Below, one piece after another: positions 1-7,417 of a stretch of DNA of 11,701 nucleotides. Every line of letters starts with the position of its first letter. Positions within the stretch are counted from its first letter, which is position 1. A program made the translations under genes and the position numbers. Origin of the DNA: Cyanobium sp. M55B138. Its GTDB lineage: Bacteria; Cyanobacteriota; Cyanobacteriia; PCC-6307; Cyanobiaceae. The notes beneath the pieces were generated by a model. The model saw only the letters and a program-made list of their open reading frames with translations, did not search any database and had not been told where the DNA came from. Location of the stretch: assembly GCA_018400215.1 (NCBI GenBank), contig JAGYNF010000027.1, positions 1-11,701 on the forward strand, given 5' to 3'.

Positions 1-129
1 CCAGAGGCCACCGCCGGCCAGCAGCACGGTGGCGGCCAGGGCGCCGGCCCAGAGGCGCCGCCTCCGCCTTCGCTGGGGCGCTGGACTGGGACTGGGCGGA
101 GTGGGGCTGGAAATGGGCCTGGAGGTCAC
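1..129 (-). CDS. N-terminus of a membrane-anchored protein, possibly an HlyD/RND-type membrane fusion protein (cut by window edge)
   Basis: The minus strand is open from a GTG at 129 to the window edge (43 codons seen). It begins with a Pro/Ser-rich stretch (residues 2-19), then six arginines (20-25), then a hydrophobic run LWAGALAATVLLAGGGLW (26-43). This is a classic positive-inside signal anchor, so the protein probably sits in the plasma membrane with its bulk in the periplasm. The frame is closed upstream by a TGA just before the ychF start, and the GTG is the only reasonable start I see. It is divergent from ychF with 53 bp between the two starts. The product guess (efflux membrane-fusion subunit) rests on the N-terminal shape and on my recollection that such a gene lies beside ychF in marine Synechococcus; no diagnostic domain is inside the window. 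Confidence 0.55.
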   Translation of the reverse strand, partial: MTSRPISSPTPPSPSPAPQRRRRRRLWAGALAATVLLAGGGLW

Positions 130-182
130 TGGCCCCAGTTTCGCGGCTGGGGAGGCCGGACTGCGCCCCGTAGATTTCAGCC

Positions 183-1274
183 ATGCTCAAAGCCGGAATC
201 GTCGGACTGCCCAACGTGGGCAAGTCGACCCTGTTCAATGCCCTGGTGGCCAACGCCCAGGCGGAGGCGGCCAACTATCCCTTCTGCACGATCGAGCCCA
301 ATTCGGGCATCGTGTCGGTGCCGGATCCGCGCCTGCAGCAACTGGCGACCCTCAGCAGCAGCAAGGAGATCATCCCCACCAAGGTGGAGTTTGTGGATAT
401 CGCCGGCCTGGTCAAGGGGGCCAGCCAGGGGGAGGGGCTTGGCAACAAGTTCCTGGCCACCATCCGCGAGGTGGACGCCATCGTGCACGTGGTGCGCTGC
501 TTCGACAACGACGACGTGATCCACGTGAGTGGCTCGGTGGGGCCGGCCCGCGACGCCGAGGTGATCAACCTGGAGCTGGGTCTGGCGGATCTGGCCCAGG
601 TGGAGAAGCGGCGGGAGCGCCTCAAGAAGCAGGCGCGCACCAGCAAGGAGGCCCAGGTGGAGGATGGGGCCCTCGCGCGCATCCAGGCGGAGCTGGAGGC
701 CGGTGGCGCCGCCCGCAACGTGGAGCTCAGTGCCGAGGAGGCCCCGATGGTGAAGCCCCTGGGGCTGCTCACCGCCAAGCCGATCATCTACGCCACCAAC
801 GTGAGCGAAGACGACCTGGCCAGCGGCAACGCCTACTGCGAGGCGGTGGCGGCCCTGGCGGCCCAGGAGGGTGCCGGCACCGTGCGCATCTCGGCCCAGG
901 TGGAGGCCGAGCTGGTGGAGCTGCCTGAGGAGGATCGGGCCGAATTCCTGGCGGGCCTTGGGGTGGGGGAGGGCGGCCTGCGCAGCCTGATCCGCGCCAC
1001 CTACGCCCTGCTGGGCCTGCGCACCTACTTCACCACCGGCGAGAAGGAAACTCGCGCCTGGACGATCCAGGCCGGCATGACCGCCCCCCAGGCCGCTGGC
1101 GTGATCCACACCGACTTCGAGCGCGGCTTCATCCGCGCCCAGACGATCGGCACCCAGCAGTTGCTCGAGGCTGGATCGCTGGCCTCGGCCCGCACCAAGG
1201 GCTGGCTGCGGGCTGAGGGCAAGGACTATGTGGTCGCGGAGGGCGACGTGATGGAGTTCCTGTTCAACGTGTGA
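183..1274 (+). CDS. ychF: Redox-regulated ATPase YchF (Obg-related P-loop NTPase)
   Basis: A full-length (363 aa) cytoplasmic P-loop protein of the Obg family. Family members bind and hydrolyse ATP in preference to GTP, associate with ribosomes and affect stress responses. Visible motifs are the P-loop GLPNVGKST (residues 8-16), the G3 motif DIAGLVKGA (72-80), and the altered specificity motif NVSE (206-209) in place of NKxD, which goes with the relaxed GTP requirement. A charged helical region lies around 135-185. The C-terminal TGS domain runs from about 280 and ends FLFNV, the usual family end. The ATG at 183 gives the conserved N-terminus [11 protein letters not shown]. No Shine-Dalgarno precedes it, as is common in cyanobacteria. 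A small ORF follows 38 bp after the stop and may be co-transcribed. Identification is certain; the cellular role in this organism is inferred from the family. Confidence 0.97.
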   Translation: MLKAGIVGLPNVGKSTLFNALVANAQAEAANYPFCTIEPNSGIVSVPDPRLQQLATLSSSKEIIPTKVEFVDIAGLVKGASQGEGLGNKFLATIREVDAIVHVVRCFDNDDVIHVSGSVGPARDAEVINLELGLADLAQVEKRRERLKKQARTSKEAQVEDGALARIQAELEAGGAARNVELSAEEAPMVKPLGLLTAKPIIYATNVSEDDLASGNAYCEAVAALAAQEGAGTVRISAQVEAELVELPEEDRAEFLAGLGVGEGGLRSLIRATYALLGLRTYFTTGEKETRAWTIQAGMTAPQAAGVIHTDFERGFIRAQTIGTQQLLEAGSLASARTKGWLRAEGKDYVVAEGDVMEFLFNV

Positions 1275-1312
1275 GTTCTTGCCCCACAATTGAATCAATC
1301 CCCGTTGCCGCG

Positions 1313-1513
1313 ATGACCTCCCAGCAGCCCGCCCCCACCCCGGCCGGTGAGTCCGGCCAGGGCCCCTCCCCCGAGGGCCATCCCCATGACTTCGAGGTGC
1401 AGAAGGAGCTGCACCAGCAGATCCGCAACGATCCCGACTACGACGATTGGGAATACGGCACCGAGCCCCTGCCCCATGAGGCGTGGGTCAAGTCGCGGCA
1501 GTCACAGGCTTGA
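1313..1513 (+). CDS. Small acidic protein of unknown function (66 aa)
   Basis: I do not recognise this protein. It has a Pro/Gly/Ser-rich first third (residues 3-24) and then an acidic, aromatic segment, DPDYDDWEYGTEPLPHEAW (40-58). No signal peptide, membrane segment or cysteine is present, so it is probably cytosolic. I chose the ATG at 1313. The same frame also offers a GTG at 1271 that overlaps the ychF stop codon, which would give 80 aa and translational coupling. It lies directly downstream of ychF on the same strand, so co-transcription is likely. Its 3' end overlaps the end of the convergent MFS gene by 26 bp. The strongly ordered C-terminal half, unlike a chance reading of GC-rich DNA, is why I keep it as a real gene. 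Confidence 0.6.
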   Translation: MTSQQPAPTPAGESGQGPSPEGHPHDFEVQKELHQQIRNDPDYDDWEYGTEPLPHEAWVKSRQSQA

Positions 1514-2702
1514 GTCGCTTGGCCAGGTTGAAGCCAGCCAGGCACAGCAGGGTGAGCAGGATCCAGAACCCCCCGCCATGGCGCTGCTGATCCAGGGCCA
1601 GGCCCGCCAGGGGGGGAGCGAGTAGGGCACTCAGGGCAAAGCACTGGGAAAACAGCGCCATGGCCACGCCCCGGTGTTCGGTTGGCGTGAGTTGGATCAC
1701 CGCCTCCGTGGCCGTGGGCAGGAAGGCCGCCATGCCCAGGGCCAGGGGCAGCTGGGCGGTGAGCACCAGCCAGAAGCCCTGCTGGCTGAGGGCTGAGAAG
1801 GCCAGCGCGGCCGTTCCCACAGCAAAACTGGCCAGGCTCAGGCCCAGACCCACCGCCACGGGGCGCCGGGCCAGGGCCTGGCCCACGGGCCACTGCAGCA
1901 GCAGCAGCAGGCCCAGCTGCAGGCCGATCAGCAGGGCCCCCAGGCTCTCGGGCATCGCAGCCCGCTCCAGGCCGCCGCGCACGAGATCCAGGGGCAGGGC
2001 GCTCTGCATCAGCGCCGGCAGCGCGGTGGCCAGCAGGGTGATGGCCAGCACCGGCAGCAGGGGCGGCAGCCAATCCCGCCAGCTGGATGGCGCCTCGCCA
2101 CCACTGTGACGGCGCCGGCGGGGCGGATCGGGCAGGCGGCGCAGCAGCAGCAGCAACACCATGGCGGCCAGGCAGGCCATATCCACCACATAGATCAGGC
2201 GTAGGTGGCTGCCGCGGGCCAGCAGCGCGCCGAGCAGGGCGCCGGCGGCGATGCCGGTGGCGTCGGCGGTGCGGGCCAGGGCGAAGCCCCGGGCGGAGGG
2301 AATCGGCTGGCTGCCGCTGCTGCAGCCCAGGGGGATGGCCAGTTCAATGGCGGGCCAGTAGAGCCCCATGGCGATGCCCAGCAGCAACTGGCCCTGCACG
2401 TAGGCGGACACGCTGCGGGCCTCCACCAGGATGCTGTCGGCGGCCAGGGCGGCGAAGCAGCCCAGCAGCACGGGCAGGCCGCAGTTCAGGCCCCGGTCGA
2501 GCAGCACGCCACTGAGAAACCGGCCCGCCGTGCCGGCCAGGGCGGCCAGGGCCACGCCCATCGTCACGTTGGAGGCGCTGAACGACTCCAGGTGAAACAC
2601 CAGGGGGGTGAGATACAGCACGCCCCCGGCGCCAATCGAGCCCACCAGCCTCACCAGCGCCACCTCGCGCAGTGGCGCGGGAAACTGGAACCACCAGGCC
2701 AA
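1488..2702 (-). CDS. Major facilitator superfamily (MFS) transporter
   Basis: A polytopic inner-membrane permease of about 404 aa with roughly twelve hydrophobic segments in two halves. The halves are joined by a basic hydrophilic loop (LPDPPRRRRHSGG and following residues). The MFS signature A is recognisable between the second and third membrane segments as GRFLSGVLLDRG (about residues 60-71 from the TTG start). The second half contains GLYWPAIE-like and TPTEHRGVAMALFSQ stretches typical of drug/metabolite exporters of the DHA type. Substrate cannot be assigned. Start choice is uncertain: an ATG at 2771 would add 23 residues, including a WWARGWWAGG tract encoded by a 15-bp tandem repeat, and would overlap the divergent hydrolase. 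The TTG at 2702 avoids this and leaves a short intergenic gap. The 3' end overlaps the small ORF after ychF. Confidence 0.85.
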   Translation of the reverse strand: MAWWFQFPAPLREVALVRLVGSIGAGGVLYLTPLVFHLESFSASNVTMGVALAALAGTAGRFLSGVLLDRGLNCGLPVLLGCFAALAADSILVEARSVSAYVQGQLLLGIAMGLYWPAIELAIPLGCSSGSQPIPSARGFALARTADATGIAAGALLGALLARGSHLRLIYVVDMACLAAMVLLLLLRRLPDPPRRRRHSGGEAPSSWRDWLPPLLPVLAITLLATALPALMQSALPLDLVRGGLERAAMPESLGALLIGLQLGLLLLLQWPVGQALARRPVAVGLGLSLASFAVGTAALAFSALSQQGFWLVLTAQLPLALGMAAFLPTATEAVIQLTPTEHRGVAMALFSQCFALSALLAPPLAGLALDQQRHGGGFWILLTLLCLAGFNLAKRLKPVTAAT

Positions 2703-2708
2703 GCCGCC

Positions 2709-2738
2709 CGCCCACCATCCCCTCGCCCACCATCCCCT
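2709..2738. repeat. Perfect 15-bp tandem direct repeat, two copies
   Basis: The unit CGCCCACCATCCCCT occurs at 2709-2723 and again at 2724-2738, followed by a CGCC partial third unit. It fills most of the 41-bp gap between the preferred starts of the divergent MFS and hydrolase genes. If the longer ORF starts are used it would encode PTIPSPTIPSP in one gene and GWWARGWW in the other. It could be an operator pair or simple replication slippage; the sequence alone cannot decide. Confidence 0.85.
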
Positions 2739-2743
2739 CGCCT

Positions 2744-4465
2744 TTGTCAAACCGCCGTCGCCTACCCGCATTGCTCGCCAGTCTGCTGGTGCTGCTGCCG
2801 GGCACTGGCCTGCCGGCGGCCCGGGCCGCCGACGAACTGGTGGTGCAGTTCGATGGGCTGCAGGTGCCGATCGACCTGGCGGAGCTGGAGGCCTGGACCC
2901 TCCAGCCCCACCGGTCCCAGGGGGACCAGGCGGCCTGGCTGAATTTGCTGGATGCCCAGTCCCGTCAGGGCCTCAGCCAGCTGCTGCGGGCCCCGCTCCT
3001 GCGCGATCGCAGCTTCGGCATGGAGCTGCTCAACAGCTGGACCGGTGAGCCGTTGCTGGAGGAAGTGGGGGCCCTGCTGCAGGGGGATGACGGCACGAGC
3101 ACGGCTCCCCTGGTGTTGGCCACGCTGCAGCAGTTGTTCGAGCGCCAGCGGGAGGTGTCGAGCCTCGACCTGCTGCGGGCCCTGCCCCAGCAGCGGCTCG
3201 TGCTGCGCATTGATGGCCTGCTGGCCCTGGCTGCCGACCTGCGCGACCAGCTTCGCTATCAGGCTGAGGCGATGGCGGTGCTGCGGCAGCAACCCCTGCC
3301 CCTGCGTCGCTCCCAATCCCTGCAGGTCACCCGGCGCCTGCAACCATCCATGGTCCGCCACCAGCTGTTGCCGGTGGCCCACCGCCCCTCCCCTCTGCCG
3401 CTGGAGCTCTGGCCCGCCCAGGCGCCCCAGAACCGCCGGCCCTGGCTGGTGCTGATGCCCGGCCTGGGCGGCAGTTCCAGCCAGCTCAGCTGGCTGGCCG
3501 GGGCCCTGGCGCAGCGGGGCTGGCCGGTGCTGGTGGTGCAGCACCCCGGCAGCGACGACGAGGCGGTGAAGGCCTCGCTGGAGGGGGATGGGCCACCCCC
3601 GGGGGCCGAATCGGTGCCGGCGCGCCTGGCCGATCTGCAGGCGGTGCTGGTGGCCGGCCGTGAGGGGCGCCTGGGGGGGGCTGGCGCCGAATCCTTCGCG
3701 CCGGCGGGGTTGCATTCAACGGGATTCAACACCGATGCCGGGGTGGTGCTGATGGGCCATTCCCTGGGGGGAATGGCGGCGCTGATGGCTGCCGGCCTGG
3801 TGCCTGAATCGGGTCTGGCCCAGCGCTGCGACCAGGCCCTGACGGCCCTGCCCCTCACCAACCTGTCAAGGCTGTTGCAGTGCCAGCTGCCGGCGATCAC
3901 CGGCGATGGCGGTTCCTCCGCCCGCGACCCGGCCCCGTCTGCGTCGCCGCCCAGCCTGGAGGGGATGCCCCTGCGCGGGGTGGTCACCTACAACGGCTTC
4001 GGCAGCCTGCTCTGGCCCCAGCGGGGCCTGGCGCCGCTCTCGGTGCCGGTGCTGATGGTGGGCGGCAGCCTCGACCTGATCACCCCGCCGGTGCAGGAGC
4101 AGCTGGCGCTGCTGGCCAGCAGCGGCGATCCCGGCAGCCGGCTGGTGCTGGTGGAGGGGGCCAGCCACTTTTCGCCCGTGCGCCTGCAGGCCGATGGCCA
4201 GGCGCTGTTTCAGCTGGGCCAGGAGCTGGTGGGTGAGGAGCCGGAGCTGGTGCAGGCCCTGCTGTTGCAGCTCACCCTTGAATTTCTGGAGTCAACCCAG
4301 TATCCGGCCCTGCTCAGCACCCAGCGCCGCGACCACGGCGGCCTCTCGGCCTATGTGCTCGACCCCGCCGCTGCCCGGCGCTGGCGCGGGGCCCTGCCCC
4401 TGCCCCCCAGGTCGCTCAGAAGCGCACGCGGGGGTCGAGCAGCGCCACCAGCAGGTCCACGGTGA
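2744..4465 (+). CDS. Exported alpha/beta hydrolase with N-terminal DUF1400 domain
   Basis: Predicted exported serine hydrolase (573 aa from TTG 2744). Residues 1-28 form a signal peptide: SNRRR, a Leu-rich core, and the cleavage site ARA|ADE. The next roughly 140 residues match the DUF1400 domain found mainly in cyanobacterial hydrolases. The catalytic domain follows, with the oxyanion-side stretch LVLMPGLGGSSSQ, the nucleophile elbow GHSLGG (Ser about 340), an acid in VGGSLDLITPP (Asp about 444) and the final His in VEGASHFSP (about 475). These form a complete triad resembling PAF-acetylhydrolase/lipase-like enzymes; substrate is unknown. I chose the TTG because it places the basic signal-peptide n-region at the start. 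The ATG at 2672 would add 24 residues of repeat-encoded Pro/Ser and overlap the divergent MFS gene. The last 50 bp overlap the convergent permease gene, so the final residues (arginine-rich tail) are antisense to it. Confidence 0.85.
   Translation: MSNRRRLPALLASLLVLLPGTGLPAARAADELVVQFDGLQVPIDLAELEAWTLQPHRSQGDQAAWLNLLDAQSRQGLSQLLRAPLLRDRSFGMELLNSWTGEPLLEEVGALLQGDDGTSTAPLVLATLQQLFERQREVSSLDLLRALPQQRLVLRIDGLLALAADLRDQLRYQAEAMAVLRQQPLPLRRSQSLQVTRRLQPSMVRHQLLPVAHRPSPLPLELWPAQAPQNRRPWLVLMPGLGGSSSQLSWLAGALAQRGWPVLVVQHPGSDDEAVKASLEGDGPPPGAESVPARLADLQAVLVAGREGRLGGAGAESFAPAGLHSTGFNTDAGVVLMGHSLGGMAALMAAGLVPESGLAQRCDQALTALPLTNLSRLLQCQLPAITGDGGSSARDPAPSASPPSLEGMPLRGVVTYNGFGSLLWPQRGLAPLSVPVLMVGGSLDLITPPVQEQLALLASSGDPGSRLVLVEGASHFSPVRLQADGQALFQLGQELVGEEPELVQALLLQLTLEFLESTQYPALLSTQRRDHGGLSAYVLDPAAARRWRGALPLPPRSLRSARGGRAAPPAGPR
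3003..3010. repeat. HIP1 octamer GCGATCGC
   Basis: A single copy of the highly iterated palindrome found in many cyanobacterial genomes, inside the hydrolase gene. It supports a cyanobacterial source; no local function is implied. Confidence 0.8.
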
Positions 4466-5447
4466 CGGTGACCAGCACCACCAGGGCGGCCACCACCACC
4501 ACGATCCCCTGCACCAGGGGGTAGTCGCGTTGGGCGATGGCCTCCTGCAGGCGGAAGGCGATGCCGGGCCAGGAGAAGGTGACCTCGATCAGCAGGGCGC
4601 CGCCGATCAGGGAGGCCACGGTGATGCCCGTGATCGTGAGCACCGGCAGCAGGGCGTTGGGCAGGGCGTGGCGCAGCACCACCTGGCGCTCGCCGATGCC
4701 GCGGCTGCGGGCGGCCTCCACGTAGTCGGAGCCCAGGGCGCGGCGCAGGTTGAGGCGCAGGGCGTTGGTGAAGATGCCGCTGAGCAGCAGGGCCAGGGTG
4801 CCGGCGGGCAGGGTGAGGTGGCGCAGCGTGCCGGCCAGGGTCTGCCAGTCGCCGCCCAGGAGGCCCTGGCGCAGGCTGTCGAGCAGGTAGAAGCCGCTGC
4901 CGCTGGGGGGCACCAGGGTGGGCGGGAAGCGCCCACCCACCGGCAGCCAGCCCAGCCACACGGCGAACACCAGCTGCACCAGCATCGCCGCCCAGAAGGG
5001 GGGCAGGGCGTAGGTGCCCACGCCATAGAGCCGGCCCGCCAGATCGATTTTTCCCTCCGGTCGGGCGATGCCGGAGAAGCCCACCGCCAGGCCCACCAGG
5101 GCCGCCAGCAGCAGGGCGGTGATGCCCAGCTCCAGGCTGGCCGGCAGGCTTTGGCCGATGATCCGCGCCACCGGTTCCTGGCTGTTGAGCGACTCGCCCA
5201 GGTCGCCGCGCAGCAGGTTGCCGAGGAACTGGCCGTACTGCTCCAACAGGCTGCGGTCGAGGCCCAGCTGGCTGCGCAGGGCGGCCCGGGCCGCCTCGGG
5301 GGCCCGGGTGCCCAGCACGGCGTCCACCGGGTCGCCCGGGGCCACCCGCAGCAGCAGGAACACCAGGCTGGCGATCAGCCAGAGCATCACCGGCACCAGG
5401 GCCAGGCGGGCCGCCAGGTAGCGGGCCAGGGCACGGCGGCGGCTCAT
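4416..5447 (-). CDS. ABC transporter permease, DppB/OppB family (peptide/nickel type)
   Basis: Inner-membrane permease of 343 aa, the normal size for this family. A first membrane segment at about 15-34 is followed by the family stretch VFLLLRVAPGDPVDAVLG (29-46) and a large periplasmic region. A cluster of five further hydrophobic segments follows. The EAA loop that docks onto the ATPase is clear: DYVEAARSRGIGERQVVLRHALPN (241-264). It probably takes up peptides or a similar small solute delivered by the upstream lipoprotein. Its ATG overlaps the stop of that gene in an ATGA, indicating tight translational coupling. No partner permease (DppC-like) or ATPase genes follow; the next gene is the convergent hydrolase, with which it overlaps by 50 bp. 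The other subunits must be encoded elsewhere if the transporter is functional. Confidence 0.93.
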   Translation of the reverse strand: MSRRRALARYLAARLALVPVMLWLIASLVFLLLRVAPGDPVDAVLGTRAPEAARAALRSQLGLDRSLLEQYGQFLGNLLRGDLGESLNSQEPVARIIGQSLPASLELGITALLLAALVGLAVGFSGIARPEGKIDLAGRLYGVGTYALPPFWAAMLVQLVFAVWLGWLPVGGRFPPTLVPPSGSGFYLLDSLRQGLLGGDWQTLAGTLRHLTLPAGTLALLLSGIFTNALRLNLRRALGSDYVEAARSRGIGERQVVLRHALPNALLPVLTITGITVASLIGGALLIEVTFSWPGIAFRLQEAIAQRDYPLVQGIVVVVAALVVLVTVTVDLLVALLDPRVRF

Positions 5448-7054
5448 GGCTGGCGCTCCAGCTCCTGCAGCAGCAGGCGGCCATTGCCATCAAAGCGGGG
5501 GGTGGCCAGCGCCGGCTGGGCCCAGGCCCGGGGGCTGACCAGCCAGAGCGGCAGGTAGGGGGCCGCCCGGGCGGTGCGCCGTTCGATGGCGGCCAGCAGC
5601 TGGCGGCGCTCGTCGCCGGCCAGGCCCTCGCTGCGCACCAGTTGTTGCTGCAGGCCGGGTTCGGTCCAGAAGCTGCCGCTGAGGGCGCTCTCCCCCTTGA
5701 GGCAGCGGCTTCCTTCGGCCTGGCTGCAGCTCAGCAGGGGGAAGAGGTAGGCCTCTGGATCGGTCACGGCGCCGCGCCAGTCGAGCATCACGGCGGCAAA
5801 GGCCCCCTCCCCCAGTTGGCGATACACGGTGGTGGATTCCATGCCGTTGGGCTGCAGCACGATGCAGTCGTCGAGGTCGCGGGCCAGCTGGGCCTGCCAG
5901 GTGAGCACCATCAGCCGATCAGAGGGGATGTTGGAGCGGAAGGTGAGCGGCAGCTCCAGGCGCCGGCCATGGCAGTAGCCGGCCTCGCGGAACAGCTGGC
6001 GCGCCCTGGCGGGGGCGTAGGCGGGCCAGAGCTCCTGGTTGCTGGCGCCCACCGCGGGCGGCACCAGGTTGCGCAGGGCTGGCCGCAGCCCCTGGCTCAC
6101 CCGCTCGCTAATGCGCTCCCGGTCGAGGCTGTGGGCCAGGGCCTGGCGCAGGGTGGGGTTGTTGAACGGGGGCTGGTCGGTGTGCAGGGTGATGTAGCCG
6201 ATCTCCAGGGCTGGCCCCTGCCCCTGGCGCAGGTCGCCCCGCTCGGCTCGCTGCGCCAGGGCCTGCTGGTGGTCCTCGTGCAGGCCGGTGGAGAGCAGCA
6301 CATCCACCTCGCCGCTGCGCATGGCGCCGTAGAGGGCGGTGGAGTTGCCCAGGCTGATCAGGTCGATGCCGCGGTTGCGGGGCCGGGGGCCCCAGTAGTC
6401 GGCGAAGGGCTCCAGCCGCTGCTGTTGGTCGCTGAAGGCGGTGAGCCGGTAGGGCCCCGTGCCCACGAAGCGGTCGGGCAGGGCCTTGTCGGCATTGAGG
6501 CGGTAGGCGGTGGGCGAGACGGGGGTGAGGTTGATCGTGCTGAGCAGCTCCGGCAGCACGGTGGTGGGCCGCTTTAGGCCCAGTTCCAGCTCGTGGCTGC
6601 CGCTGGCCCGCACGCTGGCGATGCGGTCGTCGAGCAGGTAGCTGAGGGTGCCGATCGCCAGGAAGCGCTCCAGGCTGAACACCATGGCCGCGGCATCGAA
6701 GGGGGTGCCGTCGTGGAAGCGCACCCCCTGGCGCAGGGGAACGCGCACGGTGAGGCCATCGCTGCTCACCAGGGGCAGGGCCGTGGCCAGGGCCGGCTCC
6801 AGTTGGCCGTCGGGGCCGAGCCGGTAGAGGGGGTCGCCGAGGGCGCTGAGCAGCTGGGTGGCGCCGAAGGTGGAGGCCCGCACCGGATCCACGGAGCCCA
6901 CCCGGGCACTGGTGGCCACCACCAGGCGGTCGCTGCGCCGTTGGAGCTGGCAACCTTGCAGCAGCAGGCCGGTGGCGAGTAGGCCTGCGGCCAGCCTGGA
7001 GATCAGGCGCAGCGGCCTAGGCAAGGGGAGATCCGACGGGCAGTCGCCCGCCAT
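5444..7054 (-). CDS. ABC transporter substrate-binding lipoprotein, SBP_bac_5 (DppA/OppA) family
   Basis: Solute-binding protein of 536 aa, the usual length for family 5. The N-terminus has a basic region (PRPLRLISR), a hydrophobic core and a lipobox-like LLQGC with Cys35, so it is probably a lipid-anchored periplasmic protein. The glutamine before the glycine is not a preferred lipobox residue. The family motif RFHDGTPFDAAAMVFSLERF lies at about 112-131, preceded by LEPALATALP, as in dipeptide- and oligopeptide-binding proteins. The ligand cannot be read from sequence: peptides are most likely, with nickel or glycosides possible. The ATG at 7054 gives a long n-region; a TTG about ten codons further in would give a more typical lipoprotein signal. 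The gene starts 9 bp after the 68-residue gene and overlaps the permease by 4 bp, so the three probably form one operon. Confidence 0.93.
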   Translation of the reverse strand: MAGDCPSDLPLPRPLRLISRLAAGLLATGLLLQGCQLQRRSDRLVVATSARVGSVDPVRASTFGATQLLSALGDPLYRLGPDGQLEPALATALPLVSSDGLTVRVPLRQGVRFHDGTPFDAAAMVFSLERFLAIGTLSYLLDDRIASVRASGSHELELGLKRPTTVLPELLSTINLTPVSPTAYRLNADKALPDRFVGTGPYRLTAFSDQQQRLEPFADYWGPRPRNRGIDLISLGNSTALYGAMRSGEVDVLLSTGLHEDHQQALAQRAERGDLRQGQGPALEIGYITLHTDQPPFNNPTLRQALAHSLDRERISERVSQGLRPALRNLVPPAVGASNQELWPAYAPARARQLFREAGYCHGRRLELPLTFRSNIPSDRLMVLTWQAQLARDLDDCIVLQPNGMESTTVYRQLGEGAFAAVMLDWRGAVTDPEAYLFPLLSCSQAEGSRCLKGESALSGSFWTEPGLQQQLVRSEGLAGDERRQLLAAIERRTARAAPYLPLWLVSPRAWAQPALATPRFDGNGRLLLQELERQP

Positions 7055-7063
7055 TCAAGGGTG

Positions 7064-7270
7064 CTAGGGGCACTGGGGCTGCACGTGCTGCAGGGAAATT
7101 TCAAACACCTCCGAGCCCTGGCGGGCGAGGGGCCAGCGGCGCACCCAGCAGCGGTTGTGGCGTTCATCCACGCCGATCACCTGGTAGGTCTGCTCGTCGA
7201 TGTCCAGCCGCACGCAGTCGCCCTGGTCGGGCAGCTGCAGGGTTGGGGTGGCACAGGAGAGGCTGGTCAT
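7064..7270 (-). CDS. Small protein of unknown function (68 aa)
   Basis: I do not recognise a named family. The protein has no signal peptide or membrane segment. The pattern of alternating hydrophobic and polar residues (DCVRLDIDEQTYQVIGVDE, then NRCWVRRWPL, then SEVFEISLQHVQ) suggests a small all-beta fold, like an SH3-type or Hfq/Tudor-like barrel. That is inference from the pattern only. Its start ATG follows the 178-bp gap after hom, and its stop is 9 bp before the binding-protein gene. It is therefore probably the first gene of the transporter operon. A nine-C homopolymer on its coding strand lies 22 bp upstream of the start. Its regular strand pattern and operon position make it a credible gene. 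Confidence 0.7.
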   Translation of the reverse strand: MTSLSCATPTLQLPDQGDCVRLDIDEQTYQVIGVDERHNRCWVRRWPLARQGSEVFEISLQHVQPQCP

Positions 7271-7292
7271 GGTTCGGAGGTCGAACAGGGGT

Positions 7293-7301
7293 GGGGGGGG
7301 G
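7293..7301. repeat. Homopolymer of nine G (C9 on the minus strand) ahead of the 68-aa gene
   Basis: Nine consecutive G on the plus strand, 22 bp upstream of the minus-strand start at 7270, in the likely leader of the transporter operon. Such runs are prone to length change. The rest of the 178-bp gap (7271-7448) holds a small A/T-rich patch at about 7332-7352, where a promoter for this operon could lie, but I cannot name clear -35/-10 boxes. Confidence 0.7.
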
Positions 7302-7417
7302 AAGGCGAACGGTGGCGCGCTGGGCTGGGGCTTCTTAAGGATTTCTTTCCATCTGCATCCACTGTGCCCCCCGGTGGGGCCGCTGCGCCACGGGAGTGCT
7401 GATTTGGGGATCTAATT

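Noticed and set aside
29..928. Plus-strand ORF of 299 codons overlapping ychF in another frame
   Set aside because: It is a Gly/Arg/Gln-rich reading of ychF codons in the wrong frame with no domain-like pattern.
177..1298. Long minus-strand ORF of 373 codons opposite ychF
   Set aside because: It is antisense to an unmistakable YchF protein, is full of His/Gly/Leu repeats typical of reversed GC-rich codons, and contains no recognisable domain.
2709..2738. Tandem repeat considered as a CRISPR array
   Set aside because: Units are directly adjacent with no spacers and only two full copies; no cas genes are present.
4194..5558. Plus-strand ORF of 454 codons opposite the permease
   Set aside because: Repetitive Gln/Gly/His composition, antisense to a clear DppB-type permease, no domain.
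7363..7384. GC-rich stem GCCCC...GGGGC between hom and the transporter operon as a terminator
   Set aside because: The stem is short, no T-run follows on either strand, and such stems are expected by chance in this base composition.
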